Below are positions 8,852 to 19,483 of a DNA stretch of 64,000 nucleotides, piece by piece. The notes under the pieces are model-generated. The model did no database searches, was not told the origin of the DNA, and was given only the letters and a program-made list of their open reading frames with translations. The DNA lies in contig NZ_KB892335.1 in assembly GCF_000373745.1 (NCBI RefSeq), positions 154 through 64,153 on the forward strand, in the 5' to 3' direction. Position 1 is the first letter of the stretch. Each line of letters starts with the position of its first letter. This stretch comes from Oligella ureolytica DSM 18253. GTDB taxonomy: Bacteria > Pseudomonadota > Gammaproteobacteria > Burkholderiales > Burkholderiaceae_B. Made by a program: the position numbers and the translations under genes.

Positions 8852-9703
8852 ATGCAAGACATTAAAGTTGACTTTTACCACGCACTGGAAGCTGCCACCA
8901 CCGCCGCCAAGGAAGCAGCCTCTATTTTGACAGTTTATGCCAAGGATCGTAGTAAACTATCGATTGATCATAAATCTCAAAATGACCTCGTTTCACAAGC
9001 GGATAGAGATGCAGAGCAAGCTATTCTACAGATCATGCGAGAGAAGACCCCAGACATTGCTATTGTAGCTGAGGAAAGCGGCACCTCTTCTGACTTGGAT
9101 CAAGCGCAGCTTGCATGGTTCATCGACCCCTTAGACGGCACCACAAATTTTTTACATGGGATACCGCATTATGCAGTGTCAATCGGCCTAGTAGCGCGCG
9201 CCGGTACGGTACTTATCCCCAACACAGAGCCTTTGGCGGTTAATACCCCTATTATCGGCGTCGTTTATGACCCTAACCGCCAGGAGATGTTTAGTGCAAT
9301 TCATCAAGACGGTTGCTTCTTAAATGGCCAGCGTGTTAACACCTCTCAAAGCAGGCATCTCGAAGACTCATTATTAGCCACCGGCGTGCCGTTTAGAGAC
9401 TTCTCTTTTGAGGAATCGTACATGAGGGGCTTCAATGAGGCCATCCACCACACGCGCGGCATACGTCGCCTCGGCGCTGCCGCTTTGGACTTAGCTTGGG
9501 TTGCTTGCGGTCGCTTTGATGGCTACTGGGAAATGGGCCTGGCGCCTTATGATGTGTGTGCAGGTACTTTGCTAGTCCGCGAAGCAGGTGGTATCGTAGA
9601 AGATATTTATGAGCAGGAAGACTGGCCCAGAGGCGGCAACATCATCGCTTCCAACAAACACATCGCAACAGCCTTTGGGGAGATGATTAGACAGCAGCTC
9701 TAA
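8852..9703 (+). CDS. suhB: Inositol-1-monophosphatase family protein SuhB
   Basis: 283 residues of the inositol monophosphatase family. They show the metal-binding motif 1 WFIDPLDGTTNFLHG and motif 2 with APYDVCAGTLLVREAGG near the C-terminus. In proteobacteria SuhB also joins the rRNA antitermination complex. The frame is open further upstream (to 8750). The ATG at 8852 is preferred because a GGAGA ribosome site lies about 10 bases before it and the family N-terminus starts here. mgtE follows 43 bases later on the same strand, so the two may form an operon. Confidence 0.92.
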   Translation: MQDIKVDFYHALEAATTAAKEAASILTVYAKDRSKLSIDHKSQNDLVSQADRDAEQAILQIMREKTPDIAIVAEESGTSSDLDQAQLAWFIDPLDGTTNFLHGIPHYAVSIGLVARAGTVLIPNTEPLAVNTPIIGVVYDPNRQEMFSAIHQDGCFLNGQRVNTSQSRHLEDSLLATGVPFRDFSFEESYMRGFNEAIHHTRGIRRLGAAALDLAWVACGRFDGYWEMGLAPYDVCAGTLLVREAGGIVEDIYEQEDWPRGGNIIASNKHIATAFGEMIRQQL

Positions 9704-9746
9704 GCCATTTCCTCGCAACACAAAATATTAGAAGGTTACGGTTCAA

Positions 9747-11303
9747 ATGCTTAACAATAATTCAAATAACGATAATAGAACTACAGAACAAGAGAAACTT
9801 GACCTCAACATTGAGGAAATCTCCGATAGCAGCATGGACTCCTTCGATGAGCCACAGGTAATCAATATCCCTAAACGGCTTGATCATGAGAACCAAGACT
9901 CAATTATCGAAGAGATCAATACACTTTTAAAAAAGCAAGAGTTAGTTGAAAACATCCTCGCTCAACAAGAGGGTAGCTCCGAACGAGCAGAATTAGTTCA
10001 AACAGTTTTAGAACACAAGCATGCTGCGGAATTAGGTGATTTAATCAATCACCTACACCCGGCCGATATTGCGTTTATTCTTGAGTCATTACCGTCTGAA
10101 GCACGTATCAAGGTTTGGAACGCTGCACATACAGATCACGATGGGGATATTCTTCTCGAAGTAGAAGACTGGATTCGTGAAGAGCTGATTGCCGAGATGG
10201 ACCAAGAGGATATCATCGCGGCCACAGAAGACTTAGATGCAGACGAACTGGCTGACCTAGTACCCGACCTACCGCCTGAAGTAGTTGTTGAGCTTCAAAA
10301 AACTTTAACAGATGAAGAGCGCGAACAGCTTCGCTCAGCACTTGGATACCCGGAAGGCACAGTCGGCGCCATCATGGACTTCGAAATCGTACGGGTCCGC
10401 CAAGATGTAACCCTCGAAGTCGTACTGCGCTATTTACGCATGCTGGGCGAACTACCTGAGCACACTGACCAACTATTTGTCGTTAATAGAGAAAACCAAT
10501 TAAAGGGTGTCCTGCCACTGACCACGTTATTAGTTAATGAATCCGAAAAATCGGTCACAGATGTCATGGAGACCGACTATCTATCCCTTAAAGCGGACTC
10601 CAAAGACACCAAAGCAGCCTCTGCTTTTGAACGTTATGACTTAGCATCAGCACCGGTCATTGATGAGGACAATGTCCTAATTGGTCGCGTCACGATCACT
10701 GACATTGTTGATGTGATTCGTGAAGATTCCAATGAACAAGCACTATCTCAAGCGGGTCTACAAGAAGAGGATATCTTTGTGCCGGTCCGTCGAGCGATTC
10801 CCAATCGCGCACCCTGGCTATTGATTAACTTAATGACTGCGTCCGTCGCATCACTCGTCGCCTCTCGCTTTGAAGACACCGTTAGTCACATCGTGATTCT
10901 GGCTTTTCTCATGTCTATTGTGGCGGGGATTGGCGGCAACTCCGGCAATCAGACCATGACGATGGTGATTCGTGCGTTGGCTGTTGGTCGTGTTAATCAA
11001 AAAAATGCACGAAATCTCTTAAAGCGTGAAACTTTTGTGACTCTCTGCGTAGGCCTTGGTGGCAGTTTCATTGCCGGCACATTTGCTTGGATTTTCTCGG
11101 GTTCCATCAAAATCGCCTTGGTCATGGCAAGTGCCATGGTGCTAAATATGCTGGTCGGCGCAACGCTCGGCGTGCTGATTCCACTGATACGTGATCGTCT
11201 CAACAAAGACCCGGCCTTAGGTTCTTCAGTACTGCTAACCTTTGCCACTGACTCCCTAGGCTTTTTCATCTTCTTAGGATTGGCGACCATCTTCTTGATG
11301 TAA
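9747..11303 (+). CDS. mgtE: Magnesium transporter MgtE
   Basis: 518 residues with the complete MgtE layout. An acidic leader (1-60) precedes the superhelical N domain (about 85-205, with HPADIAFILESLP), which is followed by tandem CBS domains (about 205-330). Five transmembrane helices come last, including the pore segment GIGGNSGNQTMTMVIRAL. The N and CBS domains sense cytosolic Mg2+ and gate the homodimeric channel. The acidic leader is longer than in the Thermus protein. It is probably co-transcribed with suhB and ends just before a strong bidirectional terminator. Confidence 0.95.
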   Translation: MLNNNSNNDNRTTEQEKLDLNIEEISDSSMDSFDEPQVINIPKRLDHENQDSIIEEINTLLKKQELVENILAQQEGSSERAELVQTVLEHKHAAELGDLINHLHPADIAFILESLPSEARIKVWNAAHTDHDGDILLEVEDWIREELIAEMDQEDIIAATEDLDADELADLVPDLPPEVVVELQKTLTDEEREQLRSALGYPEGTVGAIMDFEIVRVRQDVTLEVVLRYLRMLGELPEHTDQLFVVNRENQLKGVLPLTTLLVNESEKSVTDVMETDYLSLKADSKDTKAASAFERYDLASAPVIDEDNVLIGRVTITDIVDVIREDSNEQALSQAGLQEEDIFVPVRRAIPNRAPWLLINLMTASVASLVASRFEDTVSHIVILAFLMSIVAGIGGNSGNQTMTMVIRALAVGRVNQKNARNLLKRETFVTLCVGLGGSFIAGTFAWIFSGSIKIALVMASAMVLNMLVGATLGVLIPLIRDRLNKDPALGSSVLLTFATDSLGFFIFLGLATIFLM

Positions 11304-11318
11304 TTGTAATCACCATAC

Positions 11319-11360
11319 AAAAAGTCCACGATATGCATCTTGTCATATCGTGGACTTTTT
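11319..11360. terminator. Bidirectional rho-independent terminator between mgtE and secA
   Basis: A perfect 17-bp inverted repeat runs over 11319-11335 and 11344-11360 (AAAAAGTCCACGATATG and its complement) with an 8-base loop. The T run on one side and A run on the other let it stop both mgtE (+) and secA (-) transcripts. Confidence 0.9.
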
Positions 11361-11381
11361 ATATAAGGTGTTAATTTTGTC

Positions 11382-14153
11382 TTAGTTCAATTTACCGTGA
11401 CACTGCTTGTACTTCTTACCACTACCGCACGGGCAAGGGTCGTTACGACCAACATGACGCATCATATTCTTGACGGTAATACCACCGGCAGACACATCAC
11501 CCTCTGCATTCACCTCTACACCCGAAGCCGGTTTGTCGCCGCCTAGGACTTCATCTGCGTCCGCATGATGGTACTGCACATTTTGTACTCCGGCCGTCTG
11601 CTGTTGTTGTGCTTGGGCCTCAGTCACCTGTTCCGGTGCTTGAATTTGAACCGTCATAAGAATCTTAACGGCTTCATCACGAATGCGGTCAAGCATATGT
11701 GAGAATAAAATAAAGGCTTCTTTTTTGTACTCTTGCTTAGGGTCTTTTTGTGCGTAACCACGCAAGTGAATACCTTGACGTAAATGATCTAAAGCCGATA
11801 AATGCTCACGCCAGCTGCCATCAATACGATCGAGTAACACAGAGCGCTCAAACTGAGCCCAAGATTCCTCGCCCACCAGCTCAATTTTTGCTTGATTTTG
11901 CTCGTCTGCAGCCTCAATAATGCGTGTTAAGATACCTTCATCGTCTAAATTACTATCTTCCTCGACCCACTGTGAGACCGGCACGTGCAACTGCCAATCC
12001 GTCGCGAGGACATTTTCTAAGGTAGTAAGATCCCATTGCTCTTCCATCGATTCTTCAGGTACGTACTGTCGCACTAGTTCCGTCACCGCATCATGACGAA
12101 GATTCGTCAGCATCTCTTTAAGTGAGTCTGACTCGAGCACTTCGTTACGCTGACTGTAAATTACTTTACGCTGCTCATTGGCTACGTCATCAAATTCAAG
12201 TAATTGCTTACGGATATCGAAGTTACGACTCTCAACCTTGCGTTGTGCAGATTCGATGGAACGGGTCACCATTTTCGCTTCAATAGGCTCACCATCGACA
12301 CCTAAACGATCCATAATTGCGCGTACACGGTCACCCGCGAAAATACGCATCAACGGGTCATCTAAACCTAAGTAAAAGCGTGAAGAACCGGGGTCACCTT
12401 GGCGACCGGCACGACCGCGCAACTGGTTATCGATACGTCGCGATTCGTGGCGCTCGGTACCGATAATACGTAAACCACCTGATGCTTTGACTTCTTGGTT
12501 AATTGGCCTCCATTCCTCACGAATCTTCTCAATGCGCGCATTCTTTTGCTCCGCATCGAGGGAATCATCGGCCATCACCATGTTAATACTTTTCTCAATA
12601 CTACCGCCCAGCACAATATCAGTACCTCGACCGGCCATATTCGTCGCGATCGTAATAGCACCCGGCTTACCCGCTTCTGCTACAATTTCTGCTTCACGAG
12701 CGTGCTGCTTAGCGTTTAAAACGTCGTGTGGTAAACCCTCTTTCTTGAGCATTTCAGAAAGAAGCTCAGAGTTTTCAATGCTGGTTGTACCCACTAATAC
12801 CGGCTGCTTACGCTCATAACAATCACGTACGTCTTTAATAATAGCGGCAAACTTCTGCTCATCGTTTTTAAAGATTTGATCGTTTTGGTCCTGACGAATC
12901 ATCGGCAAATTGGTCGGGATAATCACCGTCTCTAAGCCATAGATCTGTTGGAACTCATACGCTTCGGTGTCTGCTGTACCGGTCATACCGCCTAACTTCT
13001 CATACATACGGAAGTAGTTTTGGAAGGTAATGGATGCTAAGGTCTGATTTTCATTTTGAATATCAACATTTTCTTTGGCTTCAACCGCTTGGTGCAAACC
13101 ATCAGACCAGCGACGACCCTGCATAAAACGACCGGTAAATTCATCTACAATAACCACTTCACCATCTTGGATCACATAATGCTGATCGCGGTGGAATAGA
13201 TTATGCGCTCTTAGAGCGACCATCAAGTGATGTACTAAGCTGATATTACGCGGATCATATAAAGACTGCCCCTCAGGGAGAATCTTGAGATCTTGTAAAA
13301 TATGCTCGGCTTTTTCGTGACCGGCCTCTGATAAATGAATTTGTTGTGCCTTTTCATCTACCCAGAAATCACCTTCGGGCTCGGGCTCATCAGGGCGTGG
13401 CTCACTGGCCATGCGATTCATCATCGCCGGTACCACATTCATCGCCTTATAAAGATCTGTATTGTCTTCTGCCTGTCCGGAAATAATTAATGGCGTACGG
13501 GCCTCATCAATTAAAATGGAGTCAACCTCGTCGACGATCGCAAAATTAAGGCCTCGCTGACGACGGTCCTCAACACGAAACTCCATGTTATCGCGCAAAT
13601 AGTCAAAACCGAATTCATTATTAGTACCGTACGTAACATCCGCTGCATAGGCGGCGATTTTATCCGGATTACTTTGGTTTGAAGTCACTACACCGACACT
13701 CAAGCCTAAGAATTCGAATAAGCGGCCATTATTGTGAGCATCGCGCGCAGCAAGGTATTCGTTGACAGTAACGACATGGACACCCTTGCCGGCCAAGGCA
13801 TTTAAATAAATCGCCAAGGTAGACATGAGTGTCTTACCCTCACCGGTACGCATCTCTGCAATCTTGCCTTGGTGTAGAGCCAGAGCTCCTATCATCTGCA
13901 CATCAAAATGACGCATACCGAGGACACGCACTGACGCTTCGCGCACCACAGCAAAAGCCTCAGGCAGAATGTCATCTAAACTCTGACCATTCGCTAAACG
14001 CTCCTTAAACTCAACACTTTTAGCTGCTAATTCATCTTCGCTCAACGCCTGCATCTCAGGCTCTAACTTATTGATCTTGGCTACGGTCCGTTTATATTGC
14101 TTAAGTAGTCGATCATTACGGCTACCGATGATTTTTTTAAAAATGGAAATCAT
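11382..14153 (-). CDS. secA: Protein translocase ATPase SecA
   Basis: 923 residues, full length. The Walker A motif is [10 protein letters not shown] (about 103-112) and the [15 protein letters not shown] motif II lies about 207-221. The preprotein cross-linking domain, the second nucleotide-binding fold ([16 protein letters not shown]), the helical scaffold/wing domains and a C-terminal zinc-binding tail [14 protein letters not shown] (SecB/lipid contact) follow. It drives post-translational export through SecYEG. It stands downstream of the dcw/lpxC block, the position seen in Bordetella-type genomes, with 147 bases to the next gene upstream. No SecM-like leader was found. Confidence 0.98.
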   Translation of the reverse strand: MISIFKKIIGSRNDRLLKQYKRTVAKINKLEPEMQALSEDELAAKSVEFKERLANGQSLDDILPEAFAVVREASVRVLGMRHFDVQMIGALALHQGKIAEMRTGEGKTLMSTLAIYLNALAGKGVHVVTVNEYLAARDAHNNGRLFEFLGLSVGVVTSNQSNPDKIAAYAADVTYGTNNEFGFDYLRDNMEFRVEDRRQRGLNFAIVDEVDSILIDEARTPLIISGQAEDNTDLYKAMNVVPAMMNRMASEPRPDEPEPEGDFWVDEKAQQIHLSEAGHEKAEHILQDLKILPEGQSLYDPRNISLVHHLMVALRAHNLFHRDQHYVIQDGEVVIVDEFTGRFMQGRRWSDGLHQAVEAKENVDIQNENQTLASITFQNYFRMYEKLGGMTGTADTEAYEFQQIYGLETVIIPTNLPMIRQDQNDQIFKNDEQKFAAIIKDVRDCYERKQPVLVGTTSIENSELLSEMLKKEGLPHDVLNAKQHAREAEIVAEAGKPGAITIATNMAGRGTDIVLGGSIEKSINMVMADDSLDAEQKNARIEKIREEWRPINQEVKASGGLRIIGTERHESRRIDNQLRGRAGRQGDPGSSRFYLGLDDPLMRIFAGDRVRAIMDRLGVDGEPIEAKMVTRSIESAQRKVESRNFDIRKQLLEFDDVANEQRKVIYSQRNEVLESDSLKEMLTNLRHDAVTELVRQYVPEESMEEQWDLTTLENVLATDWQLHVPVSQWVEEDSNLDDEGILTRIIEAADEQNQAKIELVGEESWAQFERSVLLDRIDGSWREHLSALDHLRQGIHLRGYAQKDPKQEYKKEAFILFSHMLDRIRDEAVKILMTVQIQAPEQVTEAQAQQQQTAGVQNVQYHHADADEVLGGDKPASGVEVNAEGDVSAGGITVKNMMRHVGRNDPCPCGSGKKYKQCHGKLN

Positions 14154-14300
14154 ATCGTCTGTGTAGTGAATATTATAAAAATCTCTTGGTGATTAAAGGT
14201 TAAACCACCGATGAATTGGCAACAGTTCAACAGTTTAACCCATAGCCCAATTCATGTGAGGGCAAGTTGACTGTAATCAAGATATTATGAGAAATATTGC

Positions 14301-15284
14301 TCACTCTTGACTAAGAAGTTTTAGTGTATCTAATAAAGAACCGCCGGCAGGGGCTTGGATATCAGACAAATCCTTGCCCAGCACGAGCATCGGATCAATC
14401 GGTACACTATCAAGTCGCACTTCAAAATGCAAATGGGCGCCGGTAGAGTTGCCTGTGTTGCCTACACGAGCAATCATTTGGCGACGGCTGACGATATCAC
14501 CTGCTTCGACTAAGTTTTCGCTATTGTGAGCATAGACCGTGGTCACTCCTGCGCCATGGTCTATTTCGATCAAATAGCCATAGCCATTAACATAGCCGGC
14601 ACTACTGACTACACCATTGCTGGCGGCATAAATAGGTGTACCCTTTGGGGCAGCAAAGTCCAAGCCGGCATGCAATCTTGACGTTCTGGTGATAGGATGA
14701 AGGCGCCATCCAAAAGGCGAAGACATACGCGCCTGCAGCATTGATACCGGTATACCGGTAGGTACTCGGTCTAAATCAATTTTACGACTCTGCATCAATA
14801 CATCTAAAGCCCGTATGCGATTTTCTTGTTGGTATAGTCTCTGTTTTAATAAATCGAGTTCTTTACCGATTTTTTCACCGGAAAAACCAACCTCATCGAC
14901 AAACTCCTCCATGGGTTGATCGTGTTCACCCAAGTTAGGCTGTGTAAAGGTGTTGGTTTCTACACCAAGATTAAAGGATGAATTATGACTGATTCGTTCT
15001 GTTATCTGAGTGATATTGTCTAAAGTAATCTTAGCTTCAGCTAATTGTTGAGCAAACTGACCCAGACTATGCTCGATCAAATTCTGTTGGGCCGGATTTT
15101 GAGGTAAACTATTCGGATTCCTTGGCGAGCCGCTCTGGTTATTATCATGGTGATAACCATAATGCCGCTCCAACAAAGCACCGGACACTAGGGCGATACA
15201 CACACACAACACGGTAATACTAAAAGACCAAACTTTTTGTGTCTTCTGTCTCGCTCGCCGCGGTGATACAAATTTTTTAGCCAA
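14301..15284 (-). CDS. M23-family (LytM) metallopeptidase, inner-membrane anchored
   Basis: 327 residues. A basic N-terminus and one membrane anchor (about 18-37) are followed by a periplasmic linker with coiled-coil tendency (about 135-165) and a LytM domain (about 188-300). The zinc ligands are present: HAGLDF (H205, D209) and HLHFEV near 281. It should therefore be an active DD-endopeptidase or amidase-like peptidoglycan hydrolase rather than a degenerate activator. Its start lies only 15 bases from the divergent dciA start, so the two promoters must overlap. Position near secA/lpxC is typical of Burkholderiales; the individual gene name is not certain. Confidence 0.88.
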   Translation of the reverse strand: MAKKFVSPRRARQKTQKVWSFSITVLCVCIALVSGALLERHYGYHHDNNQSGSPRNPNSLPQNPAQQNLIEHSLGQFAQQLAEAKITLDNITQITERISHNSSFNLGVETNTFTQPNLGEHDQPMEEFVDEVGFSGEKIGKELDLLKQRLYQQENRIRALDVLMQSRKIDLDRVPTGIPVSMLQARMSSPFGWRLHPITRTSRLHAGLDFAAPKGTPIYAASNGVVSSAGYVNGYGYLIEIDHGAGVTTVYAHNSENLVEAGDIVSRRQMIARVGNTGNSTGAHLHFEVRLDSVPIDPMLVLGKDLSDIQAPAGGSLLDTLKLLSQE

Positions 15285-15299
15285 CGCTATTTCCTCAAT

Positions 15300-15626
15300 A
15301 TGAAATCACATCGTAACTATCGTAAACCACCGAGTTTTCAAACTGCAATGGAGTGGCTGGAACAGGAGAAAACCACGGGTCCCGTCCTGGAACGCGCTCG
15401 TACCATTCTTAAACTACAACCGCTACTGGTAAGTGTACTAGGCAAAGAATTGACAAAACAATGCTTGATTATTAGTTATACCGAGGGCACACTCAAATTA
15501 GCAGTCGCTAACAATGCCTGCGCAGCAAAAATTAAGCAATTAGCGCCAAGCATGACACGACACCTGAATAAGCACGGCTTAAAACTGCATAATGTAGAAC
15601 TGAAGGTCATACGAAATCCGACTTAA
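15300..15626 (+). CDS. DciA/DUF721 family protein (replicative helicase loader type)
   Basis: 108 residues. The N-terminus is basic, and the rest matches the DUF721 (DciA) pattern: a helix, then a strand-rich KH-like core with LIISYTEGTLKLAVANNACAAKIK, ending in LKVIR. DciA-type proteins load the DnaB helicase in bacteria lacking DnaC. This is the short form; longer family members carry an extra C-terminal tail. It is the only plus-strand gene in the block between secA and lpxC and converges with lpxC across 51 bases. Confidence 0.7.
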   Translation: MKSHRNYRKPPSFQTAMEWLEQEKTTGPVLERARTILKLQPLLVSVLGKELTKQCLIISYTEGTLKLAVANNACAAKIKQLAPSMTRHLNKHGLKLHNVELKVIRNPT

Positions 15627-15677
15627 TTGAAAGAATTTTAAAACATAAGCCGGATAATTAGAATAATAATGCGTGAA

Positions 15678-16601
15678 TTAGGCTAGCTGCCAATCACGGT
15701 TAAACACATCCGCTTTAGCTTTTTCGCTCTCATAGGTTACTACCTCATAGGCATCGGGTTGCGCCAGCAAAGCACGCACCAGCTTATTATTTAAATCATG
15801 CCCGGACTTACAAGCCACGTATTTGGCGAGCAAGGGTTTACCGGCAAGATATAAATCACCGATCGCATCAAGAATCTTGTGCTTTACAAACTCGTCTTCA
15901 TAGCGCAATCCGTCCTCGTTGAGAATCCGGTACTCATCCAGCACAATGACGTTATCAAGATTGCCGCCACGACCTAAACCTGCAGAACGCAACAACTCTA
16001 CTTCCTGGGCAAAACCAAAGGTACGCGCACGAGAAATATCCCTGATAAATGAGTCCTTGGCAAAATCCACTTCAGCAAAATTTGCTGTAGAAGCAATGGC
16101 CGGATGCTTAAAATCAATTGAAAATGCTAAAGAAAAACCGGGGTGAGGCTCAAGGCGTGCCCACTTGATGTTATCGCCCTCACCTTCGATCACTTCTATC
16201 GTTTTTTTGACACGTATAAAACGCTTAGGAGCATCCTGCTCTTCGATGCCCGCTGAGCGAAGCAGATACACAAAGGTAGCCGCGCTACCATCCATAATAG
16301 GCACTTCCTCACCGGTCAAATCAATATGGATATTATCAATACCCAAACCGGCTAAGGCTGACATTAAATGCTCAACTGTCGATACGCGATGCTCTCCGTT
16401 AACAAGGACGGAAGCCATGCGAGTATTACCGACTTTTTCTGCTAGCGCCGGAAAATCAATCACTTGGGGGGTATCAATACGATGAAAAACAATCCCTGTA
16501 TTAGCTTCTGCAGGTCGCAAAGTAAGCTCAACACGATGTCCTGAATGAACACCTACGCCAATAGTTTTTACCGCCTTTTGTATGGTTCTTTGTTTTAACA
16601 T
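15678..16601 (-). CDS. lpxC: UDP-3-O-acyl-N-acetylglucosamine deacetylase LpxC
   Basis: 307 residues, the standard length. The zinc-binding residues are present: STVEHLM in the first half, and [13 protein letters not shown] plus [14 protein letters not shown] in the second. LpxC performs the first committed step of lipid A synthesis, so the cell has an LPS-type outer membrane. It lies 271 bases behind ftsZ with a terminator between, so it has its own promoter in the AT-rich gap. It is in the usual position after the dcw cluster. Confidence 0.97.
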   Translation of the reverse strand: MLKQRTIQKAVKTIGVGVHSGHRVELTLRPAEANTGIVFHRIDTPQVIDFPALAEKVGNTRMASVLVNGEHRVSTVEHLMSALAGLGIDNIHIDLTGEEVPIMDGSAATFVYLLRSAGIEEQDAPKRFIRVKKTIEVIEGEGDNIKWARLEPHPGFSLAFSIDFKHPAIASTANFAEVDFAKDSFIRDISRARTFGFAQEVELLRSAGLGRGGNLDNVIVLDEYRILNEDGLRYEDEFVKHKILDAIGDLYLAGKPLLAKYVACKSGHDLNNKLVRALLAQPDAYEVVTYESEKAKADVFNRDWQLA

Positions 16602-16733
16602 GGCTAGTCTTCTATAAAAATCTAATGAAATTATTTTGTTCTAATTTATTCTGCTATTTTAACTCGCTCAAGCAAATAAAAAACCAATTAACTCAATCAC
16701 TTACGAAGTAAAATAAAAGAAATAAACTTGTAA

Positions 16734-16771
16734 CAAAAAAACACCAATACTGACCTATTGACAGTATTGGT
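16734..16771 (-). terminator. Rho-independent terminator of the dcw operon (after ftsZ)
   Basis: On the minus strand ACCAATACTG (16762-16771) pairs with CAGTATTGGT (16743-16752) and is followed by GTTTTTTTG. A second, weaker fold (CCTTG...CAAGG enclosing ATCACA/TGTGAT, about 16798-16833) lies between it and the ftsZ stop. The terminator separates ftsZ from lpxC transcription. Confidence 0.8.
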
Positions 16772-16872
16772 ATTTAGTAGTTCCCAATCTCTTTAATCCT
16801 TGAGTATCACATCATTGTGATGCATATCCAAGGTCAACAGATTATTCTAAACGACTTAATCAATTACGGTGA

Positions 16873-18111
16873 TTAATTCGCTTGCTTACGCAAAAAGGCA
16901 GGGACATCACTATCATTACGCTCATCATCCGAAAGAGAACGACGAGAGATAGCTGAATCGGTGACGCCACCGCCTGACAAACCGAAACCGACATTGAGAT
17001 GACCAGTGCGAGGACCACGCGCGGCACGAATCGGATTAAAACCGCCGATCGAACCTCTTAGGCCATCGACTGCTGCGCTGGCATCATCCGTACCGGTACG
17101 AAGGTGATGCTGCTCTGTATTATCAACAACGATCTCAGGCTTTTTTCGGCCGAGACCCGTAGCGACCACAGTCACTCGAATCTGATCACCCATATTATCA
17201 TCGTGAGCAATACCGGAAATAATAACGGCATCTTTGTCTGCGTAACCCGTGATGACTTCGTTAATCGTACGGACTTCACGCTGAGTGATGCTGGTGCTCG
17301 CTGTAATATTAATTAACACGCCGCGTGCGCCATTGAGATCGACACCTTCTAACAGCGGACAAGCAATCGCTTCTTCTGCTGCTTTCTTAGCGCGATCCTC
17401 ACCCGAAGCGACTGCTGTACCCATCATCGCTTGACCTTGCTCGCTCATAATGGTTTTCACGTCTTCAAAGTCAACGTTGATATTACCCTCGACATTAATA
17501 ATCTCGGCAATACCCGCGCAAGCATTGTGAAGTACATCATCAGCCTCAATGAAACACTCTTGCATCGTGGCGTCTTCACCTAACAACTCTTCTAAGCGAT
17601 CGTTAAGCACAACGATTAATGCGTTGACATTGTCGGTTAGGTTCTCAATACCCTCTTCGGCTGCCTTCATACGACGAGTACCCTCGTAACCGAAGGGCTT
17701 AGTCACTACGCCAACAGTTAAAATACCAAGTTCGCGAGCAATTTGGGCAACGACAGGACTGGCTCCTGTACCTGTACCGCCACCCATACCAGCGGTAATA
17801 AATACCATATGAGCACCGGTTAGCGCATTACGAATTTGTTCGCGCGCCGCTTCTGCAGCTGCACGACCATTTTCAGGTTTAGCACCGGCTCCTAATCCGG
17901 TGGTACCTAAAGCGATAACGTGATCTGCTTGAGAACTGCCTAATGACTGTGCATCCGTGTTTGCACTGATAAACTCAACGCCTTTAAGACCTTTAGCGAT
18001 CATGTGATTGACCGCATTGCCGCCGGCGCCACCAACACCAACGACCTTGATGACCGTGCCGTTTTCCGGTTGCTCCTGGTCAACAAATTTAAAACCTAAA
18101 TCCATGCTCAT
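16873..18111 (-). CDS. ftsZ: Cell division GTPase FtsZ
   Basis: 412 residues from the chosen start. The tubulin signature GGGTGTG sits in AGMGGGTGTGASPVVAQ. Synergy loops and a glycine-rich spacer follow, and the C-terminal peptide DVPAFLRKQ is the FtsA/ZipA-binding tail. FtsZ polymerises into the Z ring at mid-cell. The frame is open to an ATG at 18171. The ATG at 18111 is preferred because an AGGAG lies 8 bases before it and family members begin here. It is the last gene of the dcw cluster, 122 bases after ftsA, leaving room for an internal promoter. Confidence 0.97.
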   Translation of the reverse strand: MSMDLGFKFVDQEQPENGTVIKVVGVGGAGGNAVNHMIAKGLKGVEFISANTDAQSLGSSQADHVIALGTTGLGAGAKPENGRAAAEAAREQIRNALTGAHMVFITAGMGGGTGTGASPVVAQIARELGILTVGVVTKPFGYEGTRRMKAAEEGIENLTDNVNALIVVLNDRLEELLGEDATMQECFIEADDVLHNACAGIAEIINVEGNINVDFEDVKTIMSEQGQAMMGTAVASGEDRAKKAAEEAIACPLLEGVDLNGARGVLINITASTSITQREVRTINEVITGYADKDAVIISGIAHDDNMGDQIRVTVVATGLGRKKPEIVVDNTEQHHLRTGTDDASAAVDGLRGSIGGFNPIRAARGPRTGHLNVGFGLSGGGVTDSAISRRSLSDDERNDSDVPAFLRKQAN

Positions 18112-18233
18112 ACGAGAGACTCCTACTTTCCTATATCGAAAACACGGAAATAATCTCAAAGAAAGAGCCAATGCGAGATTCGCACTGCCTTTGAGAAATC
18201 TCCACCCTACTCCACTGCAAACTATATTCTAAA

Positions 18234-19448
18234 CTATAAGCTGTTGGTAATAAAGCGCCAAAGGCGTTTTAATATACCTTCTTTGGGTATATCCCCATGC
18301 TGGCTATATTGCTGCATACGCGAATAGCTTAATAAACCCATCGCGGTAGCAAATCTCGGCTCACAAACCACATCAGACAAGCTACCATCATATATCGGCG
18401 CCCCAATCCGTACAGGCACTTGAAAGATATCCTCAGCCAACTCCTGAATGCCGGGTAATAAAGCAGTACCCCCGGTCAATACCAAGCCGGTGACCTTATG
18501 ACCCGACTCTGCCAATGCGCTCATCACCCCCATCAAGATCTCTTCTACTCGGGGCTCAATCACTTGCGCAAGGATATGGCGCTCCATTTCTCGTGATTCG
18601 CGATTACCTAATCCAATGACCTCGAAAGTTTCCTCGGAATCCACCAGACTGGCTTTAGCAACACCGTAATTTAACTTAATATCCTCAGCATCAGGTGTTG
18701 GTGTACGTAACATCGTCGCGATGTCATTGGTAATTTGGTCACCACCCTGCGGGAAAACTGCTGTGTGACGTAAAGCTCCACCATGCCAAACGGCCACATC
18801 AGTCGTACCGCTACCAATATCAATCAGGGCGACGCCCAACTCTTTTTCATCGGCGGTGAGGCAAACCTGACTGGCTGCCAACGCTTGGAAAACTAAACCA
18901 CGAACCTCAAGACCACAACGACGAATACACTTAAGAACATTTTGAGTTGCGCTCTGTAGGCCAGTAATAATGTGTACACGCACCTCCAGACGAATCCCCG
19001 CCATACCGACAGGCTGGATAATACCCTCCTGCTTGTCGAGGGTATATTGCTGAGTGATCACATGAAGAATTTCGTGATCATTAGCGATATTTACGGCTTT
19101 GGCTGTATCCAGCACACGACGTACATCTGTCGTGCTGACCTCTTTGTCAACGACCGCCACCATGCCGCTTGAATTGAAACTATTGATATGGCTACCACCA
19201 ATGCCGGTATAGACCTCGCGAATACGAAAATCAGCCATCAGGCACGCTTCCTCGAGCGCCTGCTGTATCGAGCCGACAATTTGCTCGATATTGACTACCA
19301 CGGCCTTACGCATACCGCGTGATAGTGCCTGGCCCACGCCAATCACTTCGTAACGGCCATCCGGCAAACACTCAGCCACGATAGCAACAACGGTACTAGT
19401 ACCTATATCCAGGGCAACAATTACATCCTTATTGTGGTCTCGACTCAT
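18234..19448 (-). CDS. ftsA: Cell division actin-like protein FtsA
   Basis: 404 residues of the FtsA/actin fold. The phosphate-1 motif is VALDIGTSTVVAIVAE at the start, the SHS2-type 1C domain follows, and phosphate-2 ALIDIGSGTTDVAVW and the adenosine motif LVLTGGTALLPGI come later. The C-terminal amphipathic helix ends in LKRLWRFITNSL and tethers Z-ring filaments to the membrane. It lies between ftsQ and ftsZ, as in all dcw clusters of this type. Confidence 0.97.
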   Translation of the reverse strand: MSRDHNKDVIVALDIGTSTVVAIVAECLPDGRYEVIGVGQALSRGMRKAVVVNIEQIVGSIQQALEEACLMADFRIREVYTGIGGSHINSFNSSGMVAVVDKEVSTTDVRRVLDTAKAVNIANDHEILHVITQQYTLDKQEGIIQPVGMAGIRLEVRVHIITGLQSATQNVLKCIRRCGLEVRGLVFQALAASQVCLTADEKELGVALIDIGSGTTDVAVWHGGALRHTAVFPQGGDQITNDIATMLRTPTPDAEDIKLNYGVAKASLVDSEETFEVIGLGNRESREMERHILAQVIEPRVEEILMGVMSALAESGHKVTGLVLTGGTALLPGIQELAEDIFQVPVRIGAPIYDGSLSDVVCEPRFATAMGLLSYSRMQQYSQHGDIPKEGILKRLWRFITNSL

Positions 19449-19483
19449 TTTTCAATTAACTCACTTATTGCTTATCGGATTAG

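Noticed and set aside
18111-18171. Longer N-terminus of FtsZ from ATG 18171
   Set aside because: The extra 20 residues are not FtsZ-like, and a good ribosome site precedes 18111.
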